Made by a program: the position numbers and the translations under genes. The notes under the pieces are model-generated. The model saw nothing but the letters and a program-made list of their open reading frames with translations, ran no database searches and had not been told where the DNA came from. A stretch of 15,231 nucleotides of DNA from Conexibacter sp. (GTDB lineage: Bacteria > Actinomycetota > Thermoleophilia > Solirubrobacterales > Solirubrobacteraceae): NCBI GenBank assembly GCA_025964295.1, contig JAOPZD010000149.1:1-15231 (forward strand), given 5' to 3'. This document shows, piece after piece, positions 6,313-13,600 of this stretch (positions are counted from its first letter, which is position 1; each line of letters begins with the position of its first letter).

Positions 6313-8544
6313 ATGTACCGGACAGACATGCCGCATGGCAGGGGATTGAGTGCGCCGTTCGGGGAGCGGCGCCGCAAGGGCAGGCAGGCCGGACAGCTCA
6401 AGAGCCGCGGCCTCGTCGTCGATCTCGGTCCCCAGCAACGGGCCCGGCAGGCGGCGCGGGCCGCGGAGCAGTTGTCCCGGGCCGTCGTCGAAGGTCTCGA
6501 CGAGGGCGTCGTCGTCACCGACTCCGACCGTCGCGCGGTGTCGTGGAACGCCAGCGCCCTGCGCATCCTCGAGCTGTCGGCCGAGGAGCTCGCCGGCGCC
6601 GTGGCGCCGTTCAAGGACGACCTGACGATCGTCGCCGAGCACGACGGCCGGCCGTTGGCGGCCGGAGAGTCGCTGTCGGCGATCGCCCAGCGGGAGGGCC
6701 GCCCGATCGCGGGCACCTCGACGCGCACCGACGCCCACGGCGACCCGCAGTGGCTGCGCGTGCACGCGCGCCCGCTGAACCCGGCGGCCGGGACGGCGGG
6801 CGGCATCGTCCTCACCTTCGCCGACGTCACCACGACCATCACGACGCAGCGCACGCTGCGCGAGGAGCGCGACCGCGCGCAGCGCTACCTCGAGGTCGCC
6901 AGCACGCTCGTCGTCGTCCTCGACCAGCGCGGCCGGGTCGAGCTCGTCAACCGCCAGGGCCTCGAGCTGCTCGGCTTCGCCGAGGACGAGCTGCTCGGCC
7001 GCGACTGGTTCGACGCCGTCGTCCCGGCGCCCGACCGCCTCGACGCCCGCCGCGCCTTCGCCCGCCTGGTCTCCGGCGTCGAGCCGCCGCGCGACAGCCT
7101 GGAGACCTTCGTCCGGACCAAGGACGGCGGCGACCGCAAGATCGCCTGGCGCAACTCGGCGCTGCGCAACGAGGACGGCGAGATCCTCGCGGTCCTGCGC
7201 TCGGGCGAGGACGTCACCGAGCGCCGCCGCGCCGAGGCCCAGGTCGCCTACCTGGCCTACCACGACGCGCTCACCGGCCTGCCCAACCGCACCCAGCTCG
7301 AGGAGCAGCTGCGCACCGACCTCGCGCGCGCCCGGCGCTCCGGCGAGGCCGTCGCGCTCCTGTACTTCGACCTGGACAACTTCAAGCTCGTCAACGACTC
7401 GCTCGGCCACGCCGCCGGCGACGAGGTCCTGCGCGAGACCGCGCGCCGCGTCTCCGAGCTCGTCCGCGGCGGCGACGTCCTGGCCCGCCAGGGCGGCGAC
7501 GAGTTCCTGCTGCTGATGCACTGCGCCGGCGCCGAGACCGCGGCGGCCGCCGCGCAGCTGGCCGCCGAGCGGATCGCCGGCGCGCTGGAGCGCCCGGTCG
7601 AGATCTCCGACGCCGAGTTCCACATCGGCGCGTCGATCGGCGTCGCGCTGTTCCCCGAGCACGCCGACGACGCCGAGAGCCTGCTCAAGAACGCCGACGC
7701 CGCGATGTACCAGGCCAAGCGCACCGGCAGCGGCAGCGTCGCCATCTACCAGCACGAGGAGGGCGACGCCCGCGCGCGGCTGTCGCTCACCACCCGCCTG
7801 CGCCGCGCCATCGGCGACGGCGAGCTGCGCCTGCACTACCAGCCGATCGTCGCGCTCGGCGACCAGGGGCTGACCGGCGTCGAGGCGCTCGTGCGCTGGG
7901 AGGACCCGGCCACCGGGATGCTCGTCCCGCCCGGCGACTTCATCCCGATCGCCGAGGAGACCGGGCTGATCGACGCGATCGGCGACTGGGTCATCGAGGA
8001 GCTGTGCGCCCAGGCGCTGCGCTGGGCGGCCGCCGGCGAGCGCCCGCGGTTGTCCTTCAACTTGTCGCCGCGCCAGCTGCGCCGGACCGACCTGGTGTCC
8101 TCGATCGCCGAGCGGATCGCCGCCCACGGCCTGCGCCCGCAGCAGTTCTGCGCGGAGCTGACCGAGACCGCCGTCATGAGCGACGCCCACCGCCACCGCT
8201 CGCTGCTCGACGAGCTCCACGAGGCCGGCCTGACGATCGCCATCGACGACTTCGGCGCGGGGCACTCGTCGCTGGCCCGCCTGCGCGACCTGCCCGTCCA
8301 GGTCCTCAAGGTCGACCGCGCGTTCCTGGACAAGGTGCCCGACGACCGCGGCTCGGCGGCGATCGTCGCCGCCATCCTCGCGCTCGCCGAGGCGCTCGAC
8401 ATGACCACGATCGTCGAGGGCATCGAGACGGCCGAGCAGCTCGCGTTCCTGCGCGAGCACCGCTGCCCCTTCGGCCAGGGCTACCTGCTCGGCCGCCCGG
8501 TTCCCGCCGACCAGCTCTGCCTCAAGGACCTCGCCGACCGATGA
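6313..8544 (+). CDS. PAS-PAS-GGDEF-EAL cyclic-di-GMP enzyme
   Basis: 743 residues, no membrane segment, so probably cytosolic. Two PAS-like regions come first (about 45-170, ending FADVTTTI, and 185-305, ending GEDVTERRRAEAQ). The GGDEF domain (about 310-470) has DALTGLPNR, metal Asp D353 in YFDLDNFK, an intact GGDEF (394-398) and the inhibitory RxxD site (RGGD, 385-388) exactly five residues before it. The EAL domain (about 485-740) keeps EAL at 524-526, N583, E615, D645-D646, K666, E702 and Q722, the usual metal and general-base set. Both synthesis and breakdown of c-di-GMP therefore look possible; the net direction is not predictable. ATG 6313 lacks a ribosome site and an in-frame ATG at 6328 is an alternative. 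The stop overlaps the Amt start (ATGA), implying coupled translation. Confidence 0.92.
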   Translation: MYRTDMPHGRGLSAPFGERRRKGRQAGQLKSRGLVVDLGPQQRARQAARAAEQLSRAVVEGLDEGVVVTDSDRRAVSWNASALRILELSAEELAGAVAPFKDDLTIVAEHDGRPLAAGESLSAIAQREGRPIAGTSTRTDAHGDPQWLRVHARPLNPAAGTAGGIVLTFADVTTTITTQRTLREERDRAQRYLEVASTLVVVLDQRGRVELVNRQGLELLGFAEDELLGRDWFDAVVPAPDRLDARRAFARLVSGVEPPRDSLETFVRTKDGGDRKIAWRNSALRNEDGEILAVLRSGEDVTERRRAEAQVAYLAYHDALTGLPNRTQLEEQLRTDLARARRSGEAVALLYFDLDNFKLVNDSLGHAAGDEVLRETARRVSELVRGGDVLARQGGDEFLLLMHCAGAETAAAAAQLAAERIAGALERPVEISDAEFHIGASIGVALFPEHADDAESLLKNADAAMYQAKRTGSGSVAIYQHEEGDARARLSLTTRLRRAIGDGELRLHYQPIVALGDQGLTGVEALVRWEDPATGMLVPPGDFIPIAEETGLIDAIGDWVIEELCAQALRWAAAGERPRLSFNLSPRQLRRTDLVSSIAERIAAHGLRPQQFCAELTETAVMSDAHRHRSLLDELHEAGLTIAIDDFGAGHSSLARLRDLPVQVLKVDRAFLDKVPDDRGSAAIVAAILALAEALDMTTIVEGIETAEQLAFLREHRCPFGQGYLLGRPVPADQLCLKDLADR

Positions 8545-9863
8545 CCCTCCAGCAGGTCGCCTCCCAGCTCGACACCACGTGGGTGATCGTCGCGGGCGTG
8601 CTCGTCATGTTCATGCAGGCCGGCTTCGCCTGCGTGGAGATGGGCTTCTCGCGCGGCAAGAACGCCGGCGCCGTCGTCGCCAAGATCCTGGTGAACTTCT
8701 CCGTCGCGTCGCTGACGTGGTGGGCGGTCGGCTTCGCGCTGGCCTTCGGCGGCGGTGCCGCGCTGGCCGGCGACTCCGGGTTCTTCCTCGCCCACGGCTC
8801 GGTCCTGCATCCCGGCAGCCCGATCGCGGGCGCGCTGGACGGCGCGGGCGCCGGCTACTTCTTCTTCCAGCTGGTCTTCTGCGCGGTCTCGCTGTCGATC
8901 GTCTGGGGCACGACGCTGGAGCGCATCCGCTTCATCGCCTACCCCATCTACGGCGTGGTCTTCGCGGGCCTCATCTACCCGCTGGTCGCCCACTGGATCT
9001 TCGGCGGCGGGCTGCTCGACCAGCTCGGCGCCGGGATGCAGGACTTCGCGGGCTCGACCGTCGTACACCTCACCGGCGCGACGGGCGGCCTCGCGGCGCT
9101 GCTGCTGCTCGGCCCGCGCGAGGGCAAGTACGGGCCCGACGGCCGGCCGCGCGCGATCCCCGGCCACTCGATGCCGCTGTTCGGCATCGGCGTGCTGATC
9201 CTCTGGCTGGGCTGGTTCGGCTTCAACCCCGGCTCGACGCTGGGGACCGAGGGCAACCGCTTCGCCGAGGTCGTCGTGGTGACGAACCTCGCCGCCGCGG
9301 CAGGCGTCGTCGGCGCCGCGCTGGCGGCCAGCGCGCTGACCCGCAGCCTCGACGTCGGCATGATCGGCAACGGCGCGATCGCCGCGCTGGTGGCCATCAC
9401 CGCCCCGTCGGGGTTCGTCGAGTTCTGGGCCGCGCCGATCATCGGCCTCGTCGCCGGCTGCCTCGTCGTCGGGTCGGTGCTGCTGATCGACCGCAAGCTC
9501 GACGACCCGGTCGGCGCGCTGAGCGCCCACGGCGTCGCCGGGGTCTGGGGCACGCTGAGCTGCGGGCTGTTCTCCTCCCCGCGCCTGGTCGGCGGCCCCG
9601 ACGTCGTCGGCGACCCCGGCCTCTTCTACACCGGCTCGTTCACGCAGCTCGGCGTCCAGGCGCTCGGCGTCTCGATCGCGTTCGTCGTGGTCTTCGTGTT
9701 GTCCTACATGACGTTCGCGGCGATCAAGGCGGTCTTCGGCCTGCGCGTGACCACCGAGGAGGAGCAGGCGGGGCTCGACATCGTCGAGCACGGCATGTAC
9801 GGCTACCCGGAGCAGTACGTCGACTCGTTCGACCTCGAGCCGGCCGTCGCCGCGCCGGACTAG
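8541..9863 (+). CDS. amt: Ammonium transporter, Amt/MEP/Rh family
   Basis: 440 residues, about 11 membrane helices. Family signatures: FMQAGFACVEMGFSRGKN near the N-terminus, DFAGSTVVHLTGATGGLAAL, WFGFNPGS, and AHGVAGVWGTL. The pore twin-His pair is present at H176 and H330. The cytosolic tail (from about 410) contains a Gly-Met-Tyr-Gly-Tyr segment of the kind found in Amt C-termini, which cooperate between trimer subunits. Function: uptake of ammonium, as a trimer in the membrane. The start ATG lies inside the stop of the preceding GGDEF-EAL gene (ATGA at 8541-8544) and has no strong ribosome site of its own, so translation is probably coupled. No PII (glnK/glnB) gene follows, unlike the common amtB-glnK arrangement; the next gene is convergent. 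Confidence 0.93.
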   Translation: MTLQQVASQLDTTWVIVAGVLVMFMQAGFACVEMGFSRGKNAGAVVAKILVNFSVASLTWWAVGFALAFGGGAALAGDSGFFLAHGSVLHPGSPIAGALDGAGAGYFFFQLVFCAVSLSIVWGTTLERIRFIAYPIYGVVFAGLIYPLVAHWIFGGGLLDQLGAGMQDFAGSTVVHLTGATGGLAALLLLGPREGKYGPDGRPRAIPGHSMPLFGIGVLILWLGWFGFNPGSTLGTEGNRFAEVVVVTNLAAAAGVVGAALAASALTRSLDVGMIGNGAIAALVAITAPSGFVEFWAAPIIGLVAGCLVVGSVLLIDRKLDDPVGALSAHGVAGVWGTLSCGLFSSPRLVGGPDVVGDPGLFYTGSFTQLGVQALGVSIAFVVVFVLSYMTFAAIKAVFGLRVTTEEEQAGLDIVEHGMYGYPEQYVDSFDLEPAVAAPD

Positions 9864-9889
9864 GCCAGTCGGCACCACGAACGGTGGAA

Positions 9890-9904
9890 GGGAACGGCGT
9901 TCCC
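9890..9904 (+). terminator. Short hairpin 26 nt after amt
   Basis: GGGAAC (9890-9895) and GTTCCC (9899-9904) form a 6-bp stem with a 3-nt loop followed by further C residues. A second small stem, AGACGC/GCGTCT, lies at 9935-9952. Either could assist termination of the c-di-GMP/amt operon, but both are weak beside the large hairpin that follows. Confidence 0.35.
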
Positions 9905-9982
9905 CCCTAAGCTGGCTCGGGTGTATGGAGCGGCAGACGCGTCCTAGCGTCTCCGACTCCAAGATGGTCCTAGTGCAGTACA

Positions 9983-10034
9983 GGCCACGGGAGGTCCGCC
10001 CAGCTTCCGCGTGGGCGGGCCTCAGGCCGTGGCC
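9983..10034. terminator. Large bidirectional hairpin between convergent operons
   Basis: GGCCACGG then GAGGTCCGCCCA on the left pair with TGGGCGGGCCTC then CCGTGGCC on the right. There is a 3-nt bulge, one wobble pair and a 9-nt loop, giving about 20 paired positions. It sits 13 nt beyond the SDR stop and about 120 nt beyond the amt stop, where a shared terminator for converging transcription is expected. No U-tract on either strand. Confidence 0.7.
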
Positions 10035-10047
10035 CCCGCGGCAACCC

Positions 10048-10815
10048 CTACATGTCGCCGGGTCGCGCCGCCTGGCCGGTCTTCGGTCCCGGGACGTTGC
10101 GGAAGAGGAACGGCGCCGGCTCGCGGCCGGGCTGGACGAACCACGCCTCGCCGGTCGCTCCGCCGGTGATGATGCGCAGCACCGTCGCCGCCACGGTCTC
10201 GGCCGGAATCAGCTCGACGCCCTGGGCGGCGAGCACCTCGCGGATCGGCTCGACGATCTTGGACTCCGCGAAGGCGGGGCAGATCGCGTTGTAGGTGATG
10301 CCGTCGGCCGCGAGCGCGGGACCCAGCGCGCGGGCGAGGTTGACGACCGCGGCCTTGTTGGCGGCGTAGACCGGGTCGAATGGGACGACCGCGAGGCCGG
10401 CGAGCGAGGCGGTCGCGACGATCGCGCCGCCGCCGCGCGCCTTGAGCGCGGGCAGGACGGCGTGGGTGCCGAAGATCACGCCGTCGAGGTTGACGCCCAT
10501 CGCCAGCCGGTAGCGGGCGAGGTCGAAGTCCTCGCCGAGGCTGAAGCCGCTCGCCACCCCCGCGTTGAGGTAGGCGATGTCGACGCCGCCCGCGGTGTCG
10601 ACGGCGAACCGCACGAGCGCCTGGTTGGCGTCGAAGTCCGAGACGTCGCAGGCGAAGAAGTGGCCGCCGACCTGCTCGGCGACGGCGCGGCCGCCGGCCT
10701 CGTCGAGGTCGGCGACGACCACCTCGGCGCCCTCGGCGGCGAGCGCCAAGGCGGTCGCGCGACCGAGCCCCGACGCCCCGCCGGTGACCACCGCGACCTT
10801 GTCGCGCAGCTCCAT
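10048..10815 (-). CDS. Short-chain dehydrogenase/reductase (classical SDR)
   Basis: 255 residues. The cofactor motif TGGASGLG is at 11-18, with D36 at the end of the second strand, which favours NAD(H). The structural motif reads L-N-A-G (N84-A85-G86). The catalytic tetrad is complete: N109, S137, Y150 and K154 (YAANK). Substrate unknown; such enzymes interconvert alcohols and ketones in the cytosol. The proline-rich tail after residue 230 is probably part of the substrate cap or dimer interface. Its ATG overlaps the stop of the upstream oxidoreductase by one base (TGATG), with GAGG about 7 nt before, so the two form an operon. The pair probably works on related carbonyl substrates under the divergent TetR gene; that link is inferred from position only. 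Confidence 0.92.
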   Translation of the reverse strand: MELRDKVAVVTGGASGLGRATALALAAEGAEVVVADLDEAGGRAVAEQVGGHFFACDVSDFDANQALVRFAVDTAGGVDIAYLNAGVASGFSLGEDFDLARYRLAMGVNLDGVIFGTHAVLPALKARGGGAIVATASLAGLAVVPFDPVYAANKAAVVNLARALGPALAADGITYNAICPAFAESKIVEPIREVLAAQGVELIPAETVAATVLRIITGGATGEAWFVQPGREPAPFLFRNVPGPKTGQAARPGDM

Positions 10816-11822
10816 CACGCGACCTCGAGGACGAGCTTGCCGACGTTCTCGCCGCGGAACAGCATCTGCAGCGTGTCGGGGAAGTCGTCGACCGCGCCCT
10901 TGACCACGTGCTCCTTGGTGTGGATCCGGCCCTCGCCGATCCAGCCCGCGATCGCCGCCGCCGCCTCGCCGTAGCGCCGGGCGTAGTCGAAGACGACGAA
11001 GCCCTCCATGCGCGCGCGGGCGACGAGCAGCGTGAGGTAGTTCGACGGGCCCTGCACGCGGCTCTCGTTGTTGTACTGGCTGATCGCGCCGCAGATGACC
11101 ACGCGCGCCTTCAGGTTCAGGCGCGTGAGCGCGAGGTCGAGGATGTCGCCGCCGACGTTGTCGAAGTAGACGTCGACGCGGTCGGGCGTCGCGGCGCGCA
11201 GCGCGCCCTTGACGTCGTCTGAGCGATAGTCGACCGCGGCGTCGAAGCCGAGCTCGTCGGTCAGCAGCGCGCACTTCTCCGGCCCGCCGGCGATGCCCAC
11301 CACGCGCGCGCCCTTGACCTTGGCGATCTGGCCGACCATCGAGCCGACCGCGCCCGCGGCGCCGGAGACCAGGACGGTCTCGCCCTCCTTCAGCGCGCCG
11401 ACGTCGAGCAGGCCGAAGTAGGCGGTCATGCCCGGCATGCCCAGCGCGCCGAGGTAGGTGGGCAGCGGCGCGGCGGCCGGGTCGACCTTCAGCGCCCCCT
11501 TGCCGTCGGAGACGACGTGGGACTGGACGCCGAAGGTCCCCACGACGTGATCGCCCACCGCGTACCTGGGGTGGTTGGACGCGGTGACCTCGACGATGGA
11601 GCCGGCCCGCATGACCTCGCCGATCCCGACCGGCGGGATGTAGGAGCGGGCGTCGTTGAGCCAGCCGCGCATCGCGGGGTCCAGCGAGATCAGCTTCGTG
11701 ACGCCGGCGAACTCGCCGTCGCCGGGCTCGCGCACGGGCGCGTCGGCGTGCTCCCAGTCGGTCGGCTTGCACTCGCCCTGCGGGCGCGCCGCGAGGCGGA
11801 TCTGGCGGTTGATGGCAGACAT
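10815..11822 (-). CDS. NADP-dependent MDR-family oxidoreductase (PTGR/CurA-like)
   Basis: 335 residues. N-terminal MSAINRQIRLAARPQGECKP and a YIPPVGIGEVMRAGSIVEV segment are typical of the zinc-free leukotriene B4 12-hydroxydehydrogenase/prostaglandin reductase branch of the MDR superfamily. The Rossmann part has SGAAGAVGSMVGQIAK (AAGAVG 155-160) and the family mark Y-F-D-N-V-G-G (219-225). No structural zinc-Cys cluster is seen. Enzymes of this branch reduce the C=C bond of alpha,beta-unsaturated ketones and aldehydes with NADPH, a detoxifying or catabolic step. The start ATG at 11822 lies on one arm of an inverted repeat and has no Shine-Dalgarno; a leaderless transcript is plausible. First gene of a two-gene operon with the SDR downstream. 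Confidence 0.92.
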   Translation of the reverse strand: MSAINRQIRLAARPQGECKPTDWEHADAPVREPGDGEFAGVTKLISLDPAMRGWLNDARSYIPPVGIGEVMRAGSIVEVTASNHPRYAVGDHVVGTFGVQSHVVSDGKGALKVDPAAAPLPTYLGALGMPGMTAYFGLLDVGALKEGETVLVSGAAGAVGSMVGQIAKVKGARVVGIAGGPEKCALLTDELGFDAAVDYRSDDVKGALRAATPDRVDVYFDNVGGDILDLALTRLNLKARVVICGAISQYNNESRVQGPSNYLTLLVARARMEGFVVFDYARRYGEAAAAIAGWIGEGRIHTKEHVVKGAVDDFPDTLQMLFRGENVGKLVLEVA

Positions 11823-11841
11823 TGGTACCGGACAGTACCAA
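11822..11841. promoter_or_regulatory. Probable TetR-type operator overlapping the oxidoreductase start
   Basis: TTGGTAC (11822-11828) and GTACCAA (11835-11841) are perfect inverted arms around a 6-bp centre, CGGACA. The left arm touches the ATG of the oxidoreductase gene, and the right arm ends 32 bp before the TetR start. Binding there would block both divergent genes. A 10-bp match to one half plus the centre (GGTACCGGAC) recurs at 12477-12486, just after the TetR gene, without the second arm. Operator function is inferred from symmetry and position. Confidence 0.6.
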
Positions 11842-11873
11842 CGTGCCGCCCGCGCTGCTACCGTCGGACCGAG

Positions 11874-12467
11874 ATGCCCGCCGCCGTCCCGGCCACCGAG
11901 GTCCGCAGCCGCATCCTGGCCGCGATGGGCACGCTCGTGGCCGAGAAGGGCTACGCCGCGGTGACGATCGACGACCTCGCCCGCGGCGCGCGGATCTCCA
12001 AGCGCACGTTCTACGACCACTTCGCCGACAAGCAGCGCTGCCTGCTGGCCGCCTACGAGGCGGCCTCCGACCTCGTCTACGACGCCGCCGAGCGCGCCGC
12101 GGCGCCCGGGCCGCCCACGCGCGAGCGCGTCGAGGCCGTCATCGCCGCCTACCTGAAGGCCTTGGCCGCCCGGCCGGAGCTGACGCGCGTCTTCCACGTC
12201 GAGATCCAGGCCGCGGGCGCCGAGGCGCTCGAGCTGCACCTCGCGGTCAACCGCCGCTACGCCGAGCTGCTGCGGCGCATCGTGCGCGAGGGCGGCGACG
12301 GCGCGCGCCTGGGCCGGCCGACGGCGATCGCGCTGCTGGGCGCCGTCAACGAGCTCGTCCTGCACGCCGTCGCCGAGGACCGCACCCGGCGGCTCCCGGC
12401 GCAGCTGGGCACCGTCGGCCCGTTCATCGACGCGGCCCTCGCGCAGCCTGCTCGCGCGAGTAACTAG
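11874..12467 (+). CDS. TetR/AcrR-family transcriptional regulator
   Basis: 197 residues. The N-terminal DNA-binding domain is clear: RSRILAAMGTLVAEKGYAAVTI, then DDLARGARISKRTFYDHFADK with the HTH at about 30-51 and the family hallmark TFYDHF-x-x-K. The C-terminal two thirds form a helical ligand-binding and dimerisation domain without a recognisable ligand signature. ATG 11874 is chosen over upstream in-frame codons because it gives the normal short arm before helix 1 and leaves the operator outside the gene. No strong ribosome site. It is divergent from the oxidoreductase-SDR operon with a palindrome between, so repression of that operon and of itself, relieved by a small hydrophobic or electrophilic ligand, is the expected but unproven role. 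Confidence 0.92.
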   Translation: MPAAVPATEVRSRILAAMGTLVAEKGYAAVTIDDLARGARISKRTFYDHFADKQRCLLAAYEAASDLVYDAAERAAAPGPPTRERVEAVIAAYLKALAARPELTRVFHVEIQAAGAEALELHLAVNRRYAELLRRIVREGGDGARLGRPTAIALLGAVNELVLHAVAEDRTRRLPAQLGTVGPFIDAALAQPARASN

Positions 12468-12490
12468 GGAAATCTGGGTACCGGACCGCG

Positions 12491-12511
12491 ACACGCGGCC
12501 TGCTCGCGTGT
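12491..12511. repeat. Inverted repeat between TetR and the secreted-protein gene
   Basis: ACACGCG (12491-12497) and CGCGTGT (12505-12511) are perfect arms around a 7-nt loop. It lies 23 nt after the TetR stop and 40 nt before the next start. It could end the TetR transcript or bind a regulator of the next gene. An 11-mer, GCCTGCTCGCG, occurs both in its loop region (12498-12508) and at the TetR 3' end (12446-12456). Confidence 0.4.
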
Positions 12512-12551
12512 TGGCATCCAGGAACGAACCAGAATCCCATCGGGAGGGACG

Positions 12552-13514
12552 ATGCACCGAAGGTCCATCAAGTGGGCGCTCCGCGCCGGCGCGCTCGCGC
12601 TGACGCTCGTGCTGCCCACCGCCGCGCAGGCGGCCACCGCTCCGGGCGTCACCACCGGCGGCGCCGCCAGCGTCGCCCAGCAGACCGCCCGGCTGACGGG
12701 GTCGGTCGACCCCAACGGCGACACCACCACGTTCCAGTTCCAGTACGGGACCACGAGCGCCTACGGGGCGGTCACGCCCGAGCAGACGATCGGCGGCGAC
12801 GGCAAGAAGACGATCACCGCCGACATCAGCGGGCTGGCACCCGCCACGACCTACCACTTCCGGCTCATCGCCCGCAACGGCAAGGGCCTGACCAAGGGCG
12901 GCGACCGCGCCTTCAAGACCAAGGCCCAGCCCTTGGGCGTGACGTTCGCCGCGACGCCCAACCCGCTGCTGCCCGGCGCGACGACCACGCTCGCCGGCCA
13001 GCTCACCGGCACCGGCAACGGCGGCCGCGAGGTCGTCCTGCAGAGCAACCCGTTCCCCTACACCCAGGGGTTCAAGGCGGTGGGCAACAAGCTCGTCACC
13101 GACGCGCAGGGCAACTTCAGCTTCGGCCTGCAGTCGGTCGCGTTCAACACCCAGTACCGCGTCGCGCTGCCCGACAAGCCGTCGGTCGTCAGCCCGATCG
13201 TGGTGGTCAGCGTGGCGGTCCGCGTGTCGACGCACCTGGGGACCAGGACCGTCAAGCGCGGCCACACGCTGACGTTCAGCGGATCGATCCGGCCGGCCGT
13301 CGACGGCACGCCGATCGCGATCCAGAAGCTGAACTCCAAGAACCACTGGGTGACGATCGCGGGCACCGCGGCCCGCCACAACAGCAGCGCGTCGTCGACC
13401 TACACCAAGCACGTGACGATCCGCCGCGGCGGCAAGTACCGCGTCTACGCAGGCGTCACCAACGGCATGTACGTCCCGAACACCGGGACGACGGTCACCA
13501 TCCACACCAAGTAG
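12552..13514 (+). CDS. Secreted FnIII-like surface protein
   Basis: 320 residues. ATG 12552 follows GGGAGGG (12542-12548). The signal peptide has an MHRRSIK positive start, a hydrophobic core and a likely A-Q-A cleavage after residue 27. Residues about 30-125 look like a fibronectin type III domain of the kind abundant in Solirubrobacterales exported proteins: TARLTGSVDPNGDTTTFQFQYGTT, SGLAPATTYHFRLIARN and a final FKTK. Two further beta-sandwich-like segments follow (about 128-215 and 220-320), the second with FSGSIRPAVDGTPIAIQ and a basic HVTIRRGGKYRVY pattern. There are no Cys, no LPxTG and no membrane anchor. An extracellular binding or structural role is inferred. It is monocistronic, ending in a strong hairpin. 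Confidence 0.85.
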   Translation: MHRRSIKWALRAGALALTLVLPTAAQAATAPGVTTGGAASVAQQTARLTGSVDPNGDTTTFQFQYGTTSAYGAVTPEQTIGGDGKKTITADISGLAPATTYHFRLIARNGKGLTKGGDRAFKTKAQPLGVTFAATPNPLLPGATTTLAGQLTGTGNGGREVVLQSNPFPYTQGFKAVGNKLVTDAQGNFSFGLQSVAFNTQYRVALPDKPSVVSPIVVVSVAVRVSTHLGTRTVKRGHTLTFSGSIRPAVDGTPIAIQKLNSKNHWVTIAGTAARHNSSASSTYTKHVTIRRGGKYRVYAGVTNGMYVPNTGTTVTIHTK

Positions 13515-13532
13515 CCGCGGGGATCGGACCGC

Positions 13533-13559
13533 GCGGGCCGGCGCACGTCGCCGGCCCGC
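13533..13559 (+). terminator. Perfect 11-bp GC hairpin after the FnIII gene
   Basis: GCGGGCCGGCG (13533-13543) pairs perfectly with CGCCGGCCCGC (13549-13559) over a 5-nt loop, 18 nt after the stop codon. No U-tract follows. It probably ends the secreted-protein transcript ahead of the N-acetyltransferase gene at 13601. Confidence 0.75.
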
Positions 13560-13600
13560 CTCCGCGGCACGACGCGGCGCCTGTGGCAAGCTGCGTCGCG

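Noticed and set aside
6130..8460. A 776-codon open frame on the minus strand, opposite the GGDEF-EAL gene
   Set aside because: Its protein is an Arg/Asp/Glu/Gly/Val low-complexity shadow of a high-GC gene. The plus strand has complete GGDEF and EAL motifs in the same bases.
8481..9962. A long minus-strand frame opposite amt
   Set aside because: Biased composition without any domain pattern; the plus strand encodes an unmistakable Amt protein.
9864..10047. Small non-coding RNA or riboswitch in the amt-SDR gap
   Set aside because: The hairpins are explained by convergent termination, and no promoter or known aptamer pattern is visible.
11823..13589. Upstream extension of the oxidoreductase frame on the minus strand, through tetR and the FnIII gene
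   Set aside because: The extension crosses the operator and two well-supported plus-strand genes. The family N-terminus (MSAINRQIRLAARPQG) fits the ATG at 11822.
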